Both the position numbers and the translations under genes were made by a program. A stretch of DNA of 64,000 bases from Alkaliphilus sp. B6464 (GTDB taxonomy: Bacteria; Bacillota; Clostridia; Peptostreptococcales; Natronincolaceae), in assembly GCF_018141165.1 (NCBI RefSeq), contig NZ_CP058557.1:1736001-1800000 (forward strand), read 5' to 3'. The notes below the pieces were generated by a model. That model saw only the letters and a program-made list of their open reading frames with translations. It did not search any database and had not been told where the DNA came from. Within the stretch, counting starts at the first letter, position 1, and every line of letters starts with the position of its first letter. Positions 11,479 through 21,232 of this stretch are shown here, in pieces.

Positions 11479-12842
11479 ATAATGATAAGTTAGGTGAAGA
11501 ATGCGGCATTATAGGTATGTATAAGTGGAAGGAAGATAATGCCTCTAAATTGCTTTTCTATGGACTTTATGCTCTGCAACACAGGGGACAGGAGAGTGCA
11601 GGTATTGCAAGTAATGATGGACAGAGGAGTTATCATTATAAACAAATGGGCCTTGTATCAGAAGTATTTGATGATAAAATATTAAGCCAGTTAGGTGGAC
11701 ATATAAGTATAGGCCATGTAAGATACGGGACTGTTGGTGGAAGTAAAGTGGAAAATGCCCAGCCCCTTATTGCTAAAATAGGGGAGAGTAGCATTTCAAT
11801 GGCTCATAATGGAAGCTTAGTTAATGCAAAAGAAATAAAAAAAACATTGGAAAATAATGGGGAGGTTTTTAAAACCGCAATTGACAGTGAAGTAATCATT
11901 AAACTACTTTCTAAATATAGTGATGAGAATATTTTAAGTTCTATAGGAAAAACCATGGATTTAATTAAAGGTGCCTATGCATTAGTAATTATGACAGAAG
12001 AAGAACTTATTGGGATTAGAGACCCCTATGCCTTAAGACCTCTGTGTTTAGGTAAGCTAGATGATGGCTATGTATTGGCTTCCGAAAGTTGTGCTCTTGA
12101 TGCTGTAGGTGCAACCTTAATTAGAGATATAAAACCTGGTGAAATTATAACTATTAATAAAGAAGGAATTACTTCAACCTATTATACTAAAAAAGAAAAA
12201 AGAGCTTCCTGCATATTTGAATATGTTTATTTTGCAAGACCAGATAGCTTAATCGATGGTGTTAACGTATACGAGGCAAGAAAAAATGCAGGTAGGATAT
12301 TAGCAAAGGAGCATCCTATAGATGTGGATATGGTAATGGCCGTACCAGATTCATCTATTCCTGTAGCTTTAGGATATGCCGAGGAGCTAGGTATTCCATT
12401 TGGAGAAGGATTGTTTAAAAATCGTTATGTAGGCAGAACTTTTATAGAGCCAGATCAGTCCTCTAGGGAAAGAGCCTTAAGATTAAAGCTGAGTCCTTTA
12501 GGACAAAACATTAAAGGAAAAAAAGTTGTTTTGGTGGATGATTCTATCGTAAGAGGTACTACTAGCAAAAAGATTGTGGCAGATTTAAGAAGTGCAGGAG
12601 CTAAAGAAGTTCATCTTAGAATAAGCTCTCCACCTGTTGCTTATAGCTGTTATTTTGGTATAGATACTCCAGATGCTAGTAAATTGCTGGGAGCAACTAA
12701 ATCTATTGAAGAAATAAGACAAATAGTAGGAGCAGATAGTCTAGGATATATAAGCCTAGATGGTTTAGTGGAATCGACAGGGTTAACTAAGGAGAATTTT
12801 TGTATTGCTTGCTTTAATGGAGATTATCCTATAAAGATTTAA
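11445..12842 (+). CDS. purF: Amidophosphoribosyltransferase
   Basis: 465 residues. It catalyses the first committed purine step: PRPP plus glutamine to phosphoribosylamine. The short N-terminal propeptide ends at LGEE, before the nucleophile Cys in CGIIGMYK, and is normally removed. The PRPP-binding motif [16 protein letters not shown] lies near residue 362. Four cysteines ([20 protein letters not shown] and the CIAC near the C-terminus) match the Bacillus-type [4Fe-4S] enzyme, which is oxygen-sensitive. The start lies inside purL, after GAGGGGATG. As the PRPP-consuming step it is the logical target of a PRPP-sensing leader. Confidence 0.96.
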   Translation: MERYLRTFNEINNDKLGEECGIIGMYKWKEDNASKLLFYGLYALQHRGQESAGIASNDGQRSYHYKQMGLVSEVFDDKILSQLGGHISIGHVRYGTVGGSKVENAQPLIAKIGESSISMAHNGSLVNAKEIKKTLENNGEVFKTAIDSEVIIKLLSKYSDENILSSIGKTMDLIKGAYALVIMTEEELIGIRDPYALRPLCLGKLDDGYVLASESCALDAVGATLIRDIKPGEIITINKEGITSTYYTKKEKRASCIFEYVYFARPDSLIDGVNVYEARKNAGRILAKEHPIDVDMVMAVPDSSIPVALGYAEELGIPFGEGLFKNRYVGRTFIEPDQSSRERALRLKLSPLGQNIKGKKVVLVDDSIVRGTTSKKIVADLRSAGAKEVHLRISSPPVAYSCYFGIDTPDASKLLGATKSIEEIRQIVGADSLGYISLDGLVESTGLTKENFCIACFNGDYPIKI

Positions 12843-12861
12843 TGTCTATTGGGAGGTAAGG

Positions 12862-13890
12862 ATGATGGATATAACTTATAAAAGTGCTGGCGTAGATGTT
12901 GATGAGGGACAAAGGGCTGTTAAGCTAATGAAGGAACATGTTAAGAGTACTTTTAATTCCAATGTTTTGGCAGACCTAGGTGGTTTTGGAGGATTATTTT
13001 CCTTAAATATTAATGACTATAAAGAGCCAGTTTTAGTATCTGGAACTGATGGAGTAGGGACAAAGCTAAAGCTAGCATTTATGATGGATAAACACGATAC
13101 TATTGGACAGGACTGTGTGGCAATGTGCGTTAATGATATTTTATGCCAAGGTGGAAAACCTTTGTTTTTTCTAGACTATATTGCAACAGGAAAGTTGGTA
13201 GGGGAAAAGATAGCACAGATTGTAGGTGGAATTGCTGAAGGATGTAAGCTAGCTGGTAGTGCATTAATAGGAGGAGAAACAGCAGAAATGCCTGGTTTAT
13301 ACAAGGAAGATGAATACGACCTAGCAGGTTTTGCTGTTGGTATTGTTGATAAGGCTGATATAATTACAGGAAAAAATATAGAAGCTGGGGATATTATTTT
13401 AGCTTTACCATCTAGTGGTATTCATAGCAACGGTTACTCATTAGTTAGAAAGCTTTTCTTTGATATTTTGGACATGAAAACTACAGATTATGTTGAAGAA
13501 TTTGGACAAACCTTGGGCGAAGTGTTACTTACACCTACTAAAATATATGTAAATCAAATTTTAAGTCTAATTAAGGACATAAATGTCAAGGGAATTTGTC
13601 ATATTACAGGTGGAGGTTTTTATGAAAATATTCCGCGTATATTGCCGGAAAATGTAGACGCAAAAATTGACATAAAATCCTGGCAAATACCCCCTATATT
13701 TAAATTCATACAGCAAAAAGGAAATATTAGCTATAAAGAAATGTTTAGCACATTTAATATGGGAGTGGGAATGGCAATAGTTGTTTCTCAAGAGGATGCT
13801 CAAAGGTCAATGGAAATATTAAAAGCTATTGGCGAAGATGTGAAAGAGATAGGTAAAATAGTTAAAGGGAACAAACAGGTGATTTTATGA
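12862..13890 (+). CDS. purM: AIR synthase (phosphoribosylformylglycinamidine cyclo-ligase)
   Basis: 342 residues. It closes the imidazole ring of FGAM with ATP to give AIR. Motifs are TYKSAGVDVDEGQRAVKLMK at the start, VSGTDGVGTKLKLA near residue 63, and GGETAEMPGLY near residue 138. GGGAGG stands before tandem ATG codons at 12862 and 12865; either could be used. The last 4 bp overlap the purN start (ATGA), so the two are translationally coupled. Confidence 0.96.
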   Translation: MMDITYKSAGVDVDEGQRAVKLMKEHVKSTFNSNVLADLGGFGGLFSLNINDYKEPVLVSGTDGVGTKLKLAFMMDKHDTIGQDCVAMCVNDILCQGGKPLFFLDYIATGKLVGEKIAQIVGGIAEGCKLAGSALIGGETAEMPGLYKEDEYDLAGFAVGIVDKADIITGKNIEAGDIILALPSSGIHSNGYSLVRKLFFDILDMKTTDYVEEFGQTLGEVLLTPTKIYVNQILSLIKDINVKGICHITGGGFYENIPRILPENVDAKIDIKSWQIPPIFKFIQQKGNISYKEMFSTFNMGVGMAIVVSQEDAQRSMEILKAIGEDVKEIGKIVKGNKQVIL

Positions 13891-14510
13891 AGAATATAAA
13901 AATTGCTGTTATGATTTCTGGTGGAGGTACAAACCTACAGTCTCTAATTGATGAAGTTCACAATAAAAGTGTAGGTGGAGAAATTGTATTGGTAGTTTCT
14001 AATAGAGAGGATGCTTACGGATTAACTAGAGCTAAAAGTAACGGGATTAAAAGTATAGTTATTAATAGAAAACAATATAAATCGGATTCAGAGTATGAAC
14101 AAAACCTAGTTAATACTTTAGAAGAAGCAGAGGTTGAGTTAATAGTTTTAGCAGGATACTTAGCTTTTATTCCTATAGAAGTTATTAAAAAATATGAAAA
14201 TCGTATTATTAATATACATCCTTCTTTAATACCAAGCTTTTGTGGAAAAGGATTTTATGGAGAAAAAGTTCATCAAGAGGCAATTAGGAGAGGCGTAAAA
14301 GTTACGGGAGCAACAGTACATTTTGTTAATGAAGAAATGGACGGGGGACCTATAATTATTCAAAAAGATGTAAATGTGGATTTCAATGATACGGTAGAAA
14401 GTCTACAGAAAAAGGTATTAAAGGTAGAGCATGAAATTTTACCATTGGCGGTTAGATTGTTTATAGATGATAGATTAAGAATTACAGATAATCGAGTTAA
14501 TATATTGTAA
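13887..14510 (+). CDS. purN: Glycinamide ribonucleotide formyltransferase (folate type)
   Basis: 207 residues. It formylates GAR with 10-formyl-tetrahydrofolate. Motifs are the N-terminal VMISGGGTNLQSLID, then LAGYLAFIP, INIHPSLIPSF (catalytic Asn-His) and GATVHFVNEEMDGGPII (catalytic Asp). It overlaps purM by 4 bp and ends 29 bp before the purH ATG. Confidence 0.95.
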   Translation: MKNIKIAVMISGGGTNLQSLIDEVHNKSVGGEIVLVVSNREDAYGLTRAKSNGIKSIVINRKQYKSDSEYEQNLVNTLEEAEVELIVLAGYLAFIPIEVIKKYENRIINIHPSLIPSFCGKGFYGEKVHQEAIRRGVKVTGATVHFVNEEMDGGPIIIQKDVNVDFNDTVESLQKKVLKVEHEILPLAVRLFIDDRLRITDNRVNIL

Positions 14511-14539
14511 ACTTCTTATAAAACTGAGGGGTGGATAAA

Positions 14540-16069
14540 ATGATAAAACGGGCTTTAATAAGCGTATCTAATAAAGAAGGAATTGTGGAATTAGCAAAAA
14601 AACTTGTAGACTTAAATATAGAAATACTCTCAACAGGTGGTACAGCAAAGCTATTAAGAGAAGCAAAAGTTGAAGTAAAGGATGTTTCGGATATAACAGG
14701 CTTTCCAGAATGCCTAGATGGAAGGGTAAAAACTTTACATCCTTCGGTACATGGTGGAATACTAGCTATTAGAAGTAATAATGAGCATATGCAGACACTA
14801 GAAAACTTAAATATTAGACCTATAGATTTAGTTATAATTAACCTGTATCCCTTTAAAGAGACAATTTTAAAAGAAGGTGTACAGTTAGAGGAAGCAATTG
14901 AAAACATAGACATTGGAGGCCCTACAATGTTGAGGGCAGCAGCAAAAAATTATAGCGATGTAACTGTAGTAATAGATCCAATGGATTATGATGGGATTAT
15001 TGAAGAAATAAAAAACAAGGGAAATACTAGCACAGAAACAAGATATAATCTTGCGTTAAAAGTATTCGAGCATACAGCACATTATGACAGCTTAATAGCT
15101 AATTATTTGCGAAAGAAATCTGATATATTTCCTGAAAATTTGACTTTAACTTATGAAAAAGTACAAGATCTGCGTTATGGAGAAAATCCACATCAAATGG
15201 CAGCATTTTATAAAGAAGTGGGTAATAATAAAGCTACATTAGTAGATGGAATTCAGATTCAAGGTAAGGAGTTATCTTTTAACAATATTAATGATGCAAA
15301 CGGAGCATTAGAGTTGTTAAAGGAATTTGAAGAGCCAACAGTAGTGGCAGTAAAGCATACCAATCCTTGTGGTGTAGCATCTGGTAAAGATATTAACGAA
15401 GCTTGGGATAAGGCCTACCGTGCCGATCCACTTTCAATATTTGGTGGTATTATTGCAGCTAACAGACCTATTACAAAAAAAATAGCCAACTCTATGAAGG
15501 AAATTTTTCTTGAAGTAGTTATAGCTCCAGATTTTACAGAAGAAGCATTACAAGTGTTTGAAGAGAAGAAAAATCTTCGTTTAATTAAAATAGAAAACAT
15601 ATGTAGTCTTTCTGAAAAACAATGGCAGATAAAGAAAGTACAGGGTGGTATTTTAGTGCAGGAAGAGAATAATACCCTAATGAAGGAACTAAAAGTAGTA
15701 ACTAATACAGCACCAAATGAAGAAGAAAATCAAGACTTGGTATTCGCCTTTAAGATAGTAAAACATGTAAAATCAAATGCTATTGTCTTAGTAAAAAACA
15801 AACAAACATTAGCTATAGGGCCAGGTCAGACGAGTCGAATTTGGGCATTACAAAACGCTATTAGAAATAGTACTCACTCTCTTAAAGGAAGTGTTTTAGC
15901 ATCAGATGCTTTCTTTCCATTTAGAGATTGTGTAGATGATGCAGCAAAGGCAGGAGTTAGTGCTATCATTCAACCTGGTGGATCTATTAAAGATGACACA
16001 TCTATTGAAGCTTGTAATGAACACGGTATTTCTATGGTGTTTACGGGAATGAGACATTTTAAACATTAA
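14540..16069 (+). CDS. purH: Bifunctional AICAR transformylase / IMP cyclohydrolase
   Basis: 509 residues. It performs the last two steps to IMP. The N-terminal IMP cyclohydrolase domain (about residues 1-195) has [28 protein letters not shown] and DGRVKTLHP. The C-terminal AICAR formyltransferase has the catalytic [11 protein letters not shown] near residue 263 and later SDAFFPFRD. The start was moved from a GTG at 14531, which is part of GAGGGGTGG, to the ATG at 14540. It is followed by purD. Confidence 0.95.
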   Translation: MIKRALISVSNKEGIVELAKKLVDLNIEILSTGGTAKLLREAKVEVKDVSDITGFPECLDGRVKTLHPSVHGGILAIRSNNEHMQTLENLNIRPIDLVIINLYPFKETILKEGVQLEEAIENIDIGGPTMLRAAAKNYSDVTVVIDPMDYDGIIEEIKNKGNTSTETRYNLALKVFEHTAHYDSLIANYLRKKSDIFPENLTLTYEKVQDLRYGENPHQMAAFYKEVGNNKATLVDGIQIQGKELSFNNINDANGALELLKEFEEPTVVAVKHTNPCGVASGKDINEAWDKAYRADPLSIFGGIIAANRPITKKIANSMKEIFLEVVIAPDFTEEALQVFEEKKNLRLIKIENICSLSEKQWQIKKVQGGILVQEENNTLMKELKVVTNTAPNEEENQDLVFAFKIVKHVKSNAIVLVKNKQTLAIGPGQTSRIWALQNAIRNSTHSLKGSVLASDAFFPFRDCVDDAAKAGVSAIIQPGGSIKDDTSIEACNEHGISMVFTGMRHFKH

Positions 16070-16089
16070 TTTGAAAAAGGGGTGAAAAG

Positions 16090-17343
16090 ATGAAGCTATT
16101 AGTAATAGGTGGTGGCGGCAGAGAACACGCTATAGTTTGGAAGCTAAGCCAAAGCCCTTTAGTTACAGAAATTTTTTGTGCTCCTGGGAATGCTGGTATA
16201 GGTAAAATTGCTAAAAATGTTGATATTTCTTCTAATAATATAGATAAACTTGTAGAATTTTCTCTTGAAATGAATATTGATCTGATTATAGTAGGACCAG
16301 AAGAGCCTTTAGTAGAAGGTATAGTCGACACTTTTAGGCAAAATAATTTAAAAGTTATAGGTCCGACTAAGCAGGCGGCACAACTTGAAGGGAGTAAAGC
16401 CTTTGCTAAGGACTTTATGAAAAAATATGACATCCCTACAGCACAGTACCATGAAGTTACCACCTTTGAAGAAGCAAAACTAGTTATAGAAGGATATTCC
16501 TATCCTGTAGTAGTTAAGGCCGATGGCCTGGCAGCAGGTAAGGGGGTATTTATTTGCGAAAATAAAGAAGAAGCCTTAAGTGTAATAAAACAATTATTAG
16601 ATGATAAAATATTAGGAGATGCTGGCAAAAGTATAGTTATAGAAGAATTTTTAAAGGGCACAGAAACTTCTATATTATGTTTTATAGATGGACATACTAT
16701 TATTCCTATGGTAAGTAGCCAAGATCATAAAAGAGCTTTTGATGGGGATAATGGGCCGAATACTGGGGGAATGGGCACTTATTCTCCTAACTATGTGTAT
16801 ACAGAAGAAATTGCAAAACAAGTAGAGAAAGAAATTTTATATCCTACATTAATTGGTATACAACAGGAGAAAATGGATTATAGAGGTATTATTTTTATAG
16901 GACTTATGATTACAGAAGATGGTCCAAAGGTTTTAGAATATAATGTGCGTTTTGGAGACCCGGAAACACAAGTAGTACTGCCTAGATTAAAAACTGATTT
17001 AATAGAAATATTTGATAATATAATAGATAGAAAATTAGAGGATACAGATATTCAATGGAGTGAAGATGGAGTAGTTTGTGTTATACTGGCCTCTGGAGGA
17101 TATCCAAATAAATATGAAAATGGATTAGAGATTACAGGTTTAGATACAATCGAGAATGAACTATTAATATTTCATTCTGGCACAATAGAAAATGAAAATA
17201 AAATTGTGACAAAGGGTGGTAGAGTTTTAGGTGTAGTAGGTATAGATAAAAATGTACAAGAAGCTAGGGAAAAAGTTTATGCTAATATAGATAAAATTAG
17301 ATTTAAAGGAAGCTTTTATCGTAAGGATATAGGAATTAAATAG
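16090..17343 (+). CDS. purD: Phosphoribosylamine-glycine ligase (GAR synthetase)
   Basis: 417 residues, ATP-grasp. It joins glycine to phosphoribosylamine. It shows VIGGGGREHAIVWKL at the N-terminus, VVVKADGLAAGKGVFIC near residue 140, SSQDHKRAFDGDNGPNTGGM near residue 213 and EYNVRFGDPETQVVLPRL near residue 283. GGGGTGAAAAG precedes the ATG. It is the last gene of the operon, closed by a strong bidirectional hairpin. Confidence 0.96.
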   Translation: MKLLVIGGGGREHAIVWKLSQSPLVTEIFCAPGNAGIGKIAKNVDISSNNIDKLVEFSLEMNIDLIIVGPEEPLVEGIVDTFRQNNLKVIGPTKQAAQLEGSKAFAKDFMKKYDIPTAQYHEVTTFEEAKLVIEGYSYPVVVKADGLAAGKGVFICENKEEALSVIKQLLDDKILGDAGKSIVIEEFLKGTETSILCFIDGHTIIPMVSSQDHKRAFDGDNGPNTGGMGTYSPNYVYTEEIAKQVEKEILYPTLIGIQQEKMDYRGIIFIGLMITEDGPKVLEYNVRFGDPETQVVLPRLKTDLIEIFDNIIDRKLEDTDIQWSEDGVVCVILASGGYPNKYENGLEITGLDTIENELLIFHSGTIENENKIVTKGGRVLGVVGIDKNVQEAREKVYANIDKIRFKGSFYRKDIGIK

Positions 17344-17371
17344 TTAAAATGCCATAGCTTTAAACAATTTT

Positions 17372-17425
17372 AAAATGGATATCCAACATATTTTTTACGG
17401 TATATGTTGGATATCCATTTTCTTA
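17372..17425 (+). terminator. Bidirectional terminator after purD
   Basis: A 20-bp perfect inverted repeat, AAAATGGATATCCAACATAT against its complement at 17402-17421, with a T-rich loop and flank. It sits between purD and a convergent small gene and can serve both. Confidence 0.9.
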
Positions 17426-17434
17426 AATTATGGC

Positions 17435-17635
17435 TTAATGTTGTTTGTTTATACCACTAATAATCCTATCCCATTCTTCTTGATAAAAATGCTTAGAATC
17501 CAAAGCATCAATATCTTTTACCATATCTAGTGGCATTACTAATGGATTAATTGTTTTTTCTATTACTTTAAATGCATCTGCATTATATGTTTCATTAATT
17601 AAATCTTTAGGGTTATTGTAATATCTTCTTTTCAT
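17435..17635 (-). CDS. Small protein of unknown function (66 aa)
   Basis: 66 residues from the ATG at 17633-17635, with AAGGAT about ten bases upstream; an in-frame GTG lies three codons earlier. It is basic at the start (MKRRYYNNPKDLINETYNAD) and acidic later, with no signal peptide, membrane segment or cysteines. I do not recognise the family. It is convergent with purD, shares its terminator, and is a single-gene unit. The ribosome site and normal codon use suggest it is real. Confidence 0.6.
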   Translation of the reverse strand: MKRRYYNNPKDLINETYNADAFKVIEKTINPLVMPLDMVKDIDALDSKHFYQEEWDRIISGINKQH

Positions 17636-17817
17636 AATTATCACATCCTTATATATTTATGATAATCATAATTAGTATGTGTAAAATGTAATAAAAATAA
17701 AAATGAAAAAATTACAAAAAATTTAGAGGAATTCTAAGAAAAATGTCTAATAATTATGAAAGGATACTTATTGTTAATCTGGAATATTTTTTAATATAAA
17801 ATATGGGGGAGAAAGTT

Positions 17818-18609
17818 ATGAGAATAGCAATTATTGGCGGTGGTCAAGGAGGACGTTCGATTTTAAGTACTCTTATGAGAATGCAGGAAATTGAAATTGC
17901 TGGGATAGTAGACATAGATGAAAATGCTCCTGGAATTCAACTGGCGAAAAATTTAGGAGTATATCATACTGACAGTATTCAAGAAATACTATCAAAAAGA
18001 GTTGACTTAATTATCGAAGTAACTGGAAGTAACAAGGTAGCTGATGAAATTAATATGCACAATGTTCATAATGCAGAAATTATTCGTAGTCAAGCAGCTA
18101 AATTAATGACCATTCTTGTAGGCAATGAGGAAGAGCTTACTAGCCAATTGGAAATGCAAATGAACGAAATAAGAAATATTAGTAATGTAACATCAAGTAG
18201 TGTAATGAAAATGCATGAGAGTATTTCTCAAACTACTACACTTAGTAATACATTAAATGACTTTGCAGATAGAACTATACAGCATGTAAAAGAGACAGAC
18301 AAGATTATTCAATTTATGAATAAAATTACTCAACAGACAAATATTTTAGGGTTAAATGCGTCCATTGAAGCTGCTAGAGCTGGAGAACATGGAAGAGGAT
18401 TTTCTATTGTTGCTAAAGAGGTACAAAAACTTGCAACTAATAGTGAAGACTTTACAAAGAAAATAGCAGAAATATTAAGCAAGATTAGTGACGAAGTATT
18501 TTCTATTAATACGGAAATTGAGCAGCTTAATACTATATCTCAAAACCAACATCAAATGGGAGCAGAATTACAAACAGCAGTTGCAGAGCTCGCTGCTTCT
18601 TTAAAATAA
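17818..18609 (+). CDS. Soluble chemoreceptor: Rossmann domain fused to MCP signalling domain
   Basis: 263 residues. Residues 1-110 form a dinucleotide-binding Rossmann domain ([14 protein letters not shown], then the acidic VDIDENAPG that usually binds the NAD ribose, and [11 protein letters not shown]). Residues 110-263 form a methyl-accepting signalling hairpin with the conserved tip [20 protein letters not shown] and [15 protein letters not shown]. There is no membrane segment, so the receptor is cytosolic and may report NAD(H) redox state or a metabolite to CheA/CheW. The start is the ATG at 17818 after GGGGGAG rather than the ATG at 17803. No che genes lie nearby. Confidence 0.85.
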   Translation: MRIAIIGGGQGGRSILSTLMRMQEIEIAGIVDIDENAPGIQLAKNLGVYHTDSIQEILSKRVDLIIEVTGSNKVADEINMHNVHNAEIIRSQAAKLMTILVGNEEELTSQLEMQMNEIRNISNVTSSSVMKMHESISQTTTLSNTLNDFADRTIQHVKETDKIIQFMNKITQQTNILGLNASIEAARAGEHGRGFSIVAKEVQKLATNSEDFTKKIAEILSKISDEVFSINTEIEQLNTISQNQHQMGAELQTAVAELAASLK

Positions 18610-18630
18610 TAAAATAGGGTGTAAATAAAT

Positions 18631-18668
18631 AAAAAAATGATGATATACTATACCATCATTTTTTTATT
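18631..18668 (+). terminator. Bidirectional terminator between the receptor gene and metQ
   Basis: AAAAAATGATG / CATCATTTTTT inverted repeat flanked by A and T runs, so it can stop transcripts from either side of this convergent pair. Confidence 0.85.
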
Positions 18669-18676
18669 TAAGTTAC

Positions 18677-19513
18677 CTAAAATGCAGGAATAATTGCACC
18701 CTTATATTTTTCATTGATAAAGTTCTTTACTTCAGGTGAGTTAAGCGCCTTTACTAGTTTCTGTATGTTTTCATCATTAGCACTTTCTGCCCTAATGGCC
18801 AATATGTTGGCATAAGGAGAATCCTCATCTTCCAAAATTAATGCATCATTAAGAGGATTTAAATTAGCTTCTAAAGCATAATTGGTATTTATAATTGCAG
18901 CATCTGTATCACCTAAAGATACTGGTAGTTGTGGAGCATCTAGAGCAATGAAAGATAGGTTTTTTGGATTATCAATAATATCATTTTCTGTTGCTTCTAA
19001 ACCTGCATTTTCGTCTAATTTAATAATTCCATATTTCTCAAGAAGAAGTAAAGCTCTACCTCCATTAGTAGGGTCATTAGGAATTGCAATTTTAGCTCCA
19101 TCCTTAAGATCTTCAATTTTATCTAACTTTTTAGAGTAGAGTCCTAGAGGCTCGACATGAACTTTAGTGGCTGCTTCTAGTTTAATATTGTGGCTATTAA
19201 CAAAGGACTCCATGTAAGGAGCGTGTTGAAAAAAGTTAGCGTCGATTTCTTTGTCGTTAAGGGCTAAATTTGGAAGCACATAGTCAGTAAATTCTACAAT
19301 TTTAAGTTCAACGCCCTCTTTTTCTAGTATAGGTTGAACAATTTTTAATATTCCTGCATGGGGTTCGGGGGTGGCACCAACATTTAATACATTAGCTATA
19401 GTTCCTTCTTCGTTATTTGAAGCAGTATTGTTAGTTGGAGCTTTTCCACAGCTACTTAGTATTAAAGATAAAATAATAATCCCTACAATAGATAGTACAA
19501 TATTTTTTTTCAT
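18677..19513 (-). CDS. metQ: Methionine ABC transporter substrate-binding lipoprotein
   Basis: 278 residues, NLPA/MetQ family. The signal peptide ends in a lipobox LSSC with the lipid-bearing cysteine near residue 22. The binding domain shows LNVGATPEPHAGILKIVQPI near residue 45, FFQHAPYM and NDPTNGGRALLLL. The start is the ATG at 19511-19513 after GGAGGT; the in-frame TTG at 19519 is too close to that site. It is the third gene of metN-metI-metQ, whose leader carries a SAM riboswitch, so it is expressed when SAM or methionine runs low. Confidence 0.93.
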   Translation of the reverse strand: MKKNIVLSIVGIIILSLILSSCGKAPTNNTASNNEEGTIANVLNVGATPEPHAGILKIVQPILEKEGVELKIVEFTDYVLPNLALNDKEIDANFFQHAPYMESFVNSHNIKLEAATKVHVEPLGLYSKKLDKIEDLKDGAKIAIPNDPTNGGRALLLLEKYGIIKLDENAGLEATENDIIDNPKNLSFIALDAPQLPVSLGDTDAAIINTNYALEANLNPLNDALILEDEDSPYANILAIRAESANDENIQKLVKALNSPEVKNFINEKYKGAIIPAF

Positions 19514-19519
19514 TTTCAA

Positions 19520-20170
19520 TTACCTCCTATTAATTTGTTTTGATATAAAGTTGCCGCTAAATTGTATGATTTGAACTATTACTATCAATAGTAATACGGT
19601 CCAAACCATAATTTCTTTATCAAATCTATGATAGCCATACCTAATTGCTAAATCTCCTAGTCCACCTCCTCCTACTGCTCCTGCCATGGCGGAATACCCT
19701 ATAACGTTAACAAGGGTAATTGTAATACCTAAAACAATAGCTGGCATGCTCTCTGGAATTAAAACCTTAAATATTATTTGAATAGGGGTAGCACCCATTG
19801 CCTGAGATGCTTCAATAATTCCCCAATTAACTTCTAGTAATGCATTTTCGATAACCCTTGCATAGAATGGTATAGTGGCTACTGTCAAAGGCACTATAGC
19901 TGCCTTTGTGCCTATAGATGTACCAACTATTAGTCTAGTAAAGGGTATAATAGAAATCATTAATATAATAAATGGGAAAGAACGCCCAAAGTTTACTATA
20001 TAAGAAAGGGTTTGATGTAAAATATTATTTTCTAAAATGTGTTTTTTTCTTGTAGAAACTAACAAAACTCCAATAGGGGTACCTATTAATACTGCAAATA
20101 ACGTTGTAATTGAAACCATAAAAAGGGTTTCTTTAAATGCAGGTACAATTAATGTAATAAGTCTTGACAC
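19520..20170 (-). CDS. metI: Methionine ABC transporter permease
   Basis: 216 residues with five or six membrane segments. It has the permease EAA-type loop near EASQAMGATPIQIIFKVLIP, followed by YSAMAGAVGGGGLGDLA typical of MetI. It starts at GTG and overlaps the last base of metN. It forms the membrane channel with MetN and MetQ. Confidence 0.93.
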   Translation of the reverse strand: MSRLITLIVPAFKETLFMVSITTLFAVLIGTPIGVLLVSTRKKHILENNILHQTLSYIVNFGRSFPFIILMISIIPFTRLIVGTSIGTKAAIVPLTVATIPFYARVIENALLEVNWGIIEASQAMGATPIQIIFKVLIPESMPAIVLGITITLVNVIGYSAMAGAVGGGGLGDLAIRYGYHRFDKEIMVWTVLLLIVIVQIIQFSGNFISKQINRR

Positions 20171-20967
20171 TATAAAACACCTACCTTTTTTGTTTTAAAT
20201 AATTTAATAGATTCTTTAATATGGGTATTACTATCATCTTTATCTAATAAAAGCCTTGTATATGGATTTTGTGGAGATGAAAACACTTTGTTTACAGGGC
20301 CTTCCTCCACTATACTTCCGTCTTGTAATACTGCAACTCTATGACATATTTGCTCTATAACTTCCATTTGATGGGTTATTAACACTATAGTCACACCTAA
20401 TCTTTCATTTATTTCCTTTAATAATTCTAGAATGCTTCTACTAGTAATTGGGTCTAGGGCAGAAGTAGACTCATCACTTAAAAGTATTTGTGGATTTGTG
20501 GCAAGTGCTCTAGCTATTGCTATACGTTGCCTTTGACCACCGCTAAGCTGAGACGGATAATGGTTTTTCTTATCGGCAAGATCTACCAAATTAAGCAATT
20601 CCTCTATTCGTTTGTTTCGCTCTTGTTTTTTGACACCAGCTAATTCTAAGGGATATGCTATATTATCAAAAACATTTCTGCTACTTAATAGATTGTAGTG
20701 TTGAAAAATCATACCTATATTCTTTCTTTCCTCTCTAAGCAGAGATGTAGGTAGATTGGTTAAATTAACATTATTAACCCATACTTCACCCGAAGTTGGT
20801 TCCTCTAACAAATTTATACAACGAATAAGTGTAGACTTTCCAGCACCACTAACTCCCATTATCCCGTATATTTCACCCTTTTTGATATTTAAAGAAATAT
20901 CCTTAATAGCTAAAACATTACCTTCCTTAGCCTCATATATCTTTGTAATGCTGTTTAGACTTATCAT
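20170..20967 (-). CDS. metN: Methionine ABC transporter ATPase, short form
   Basis: 265 residues. Walker A is GVSGAGKST near residue 39, the signature is LSGGQRQRIAIARAL, and Walker B is ILLSDESTSALDP. It energises methionine import with MetI and MetQ. Typical MetN has about 340 residues with a C-terminal NIL domain that binds methionine and inhibits transport. This protein ends about 25 residues after the ATPase core and lacks that domain. GAGGTGATTTT precedes the ATG. It is the first gene behind the SAM riboswitch. Confidence 0.92.
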   Translation of the reverse strand: MISLNSITKIYEAKEGNVLAIKDISLNIKKGEIYGIMGVSGAGKSTLIRCINLLEEPTSGEVWVNNVNLTNLPTSLLREERKNIGMIFQHYNLLSSRNVFDNIAYPLELAGVKKQERNKRIEELLNLVDLADKKNHYPSQLSGGQRQRIAIARALATNPQILLSDESTSALDPITSRSILELLKEINERLGVTIVLITHQMEVIEQICHRVAVLQDGSIVEEGPVNKVFSSPQNPYTRLLLDKDDSNTHIKESIKLFKTKKVGVL

Positions 20968-20996
20968 AAAATCACCTCATAAAAGTATTTTAAAGA

Positions 20997-21028
20997 AATA
21001 AAAAACCTCTTTCAAAATGAAAGAGGTT
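20997..21028 (-). terminator. Terminator of the SAM riboswitch
   Basis: Read on the minus strand: AACCTCTTTCATTTTGAAAG followed by AGGTTTTTTA, a 9-10 bp stem plus T run directly before metN. It is the off-state platform of the upstream S-box. Confidence 0.9.
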
Positions 21029-21054
21029 AACTAATAAACATAATAAAATTAGAC

Positions 21055-21165
21055 TTCCTCTCTCATCTCCCAACACAACTGTGTTGCTGGAATTAGCACC
21101 TTCGACTAAAGTCGTGGTTGCCGGGTTTCATCGGGCCAGTCCCTCCACCTCTCTGGATAAGAGTT
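21055..21165 (-). promoter_or_regulatory. SAM-I (S-box) riboswitch of metNIQ
   Basis: On the minus strand: CTCTTATCCAGAGAGGTGGA, GGGACTGGCCCGATGAAACC, CGGCAACC, then the variable hairpin with ACTTTAGTCG, AAGGTGCTAATTCC and closing P1 GATGAGAG. These are the canonical S-box blocks. SAM binding should favour the terminator at 20997-21028 and switch off methionine uptake. Confidence 0.96.
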
Positions 21166-21189
21166 TTCGTGTTATTCAATTTAAAATTT

Positions 21190-21218
21190 ATTATAGTGCC
21201 CTTTTTAATTAATGTCAA
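21190..21218 (-). promoter_or_regulatory. Promoter of metNIQ
   Basis: On the minus strand a consensus TTGACA (21213-21218), 17-base spacer and TATAAT (21190-21195). It lies just upstream of the S-box and just past the aspartokinase stop, so the met operon has its own start. Confidence 0.85.
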
Positions 21219-21232
21219 GTGCTTTTTAAAAA

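Noticed and set aside
14497-14913. 138-codon open frame opposite purH
   Set aside because: Antisense shadow of the cyclohydrolase domain.
16059-16463. 134-codon open frame opposite purH/purD
   Set aside because: Antisense shadow across a gene junction.
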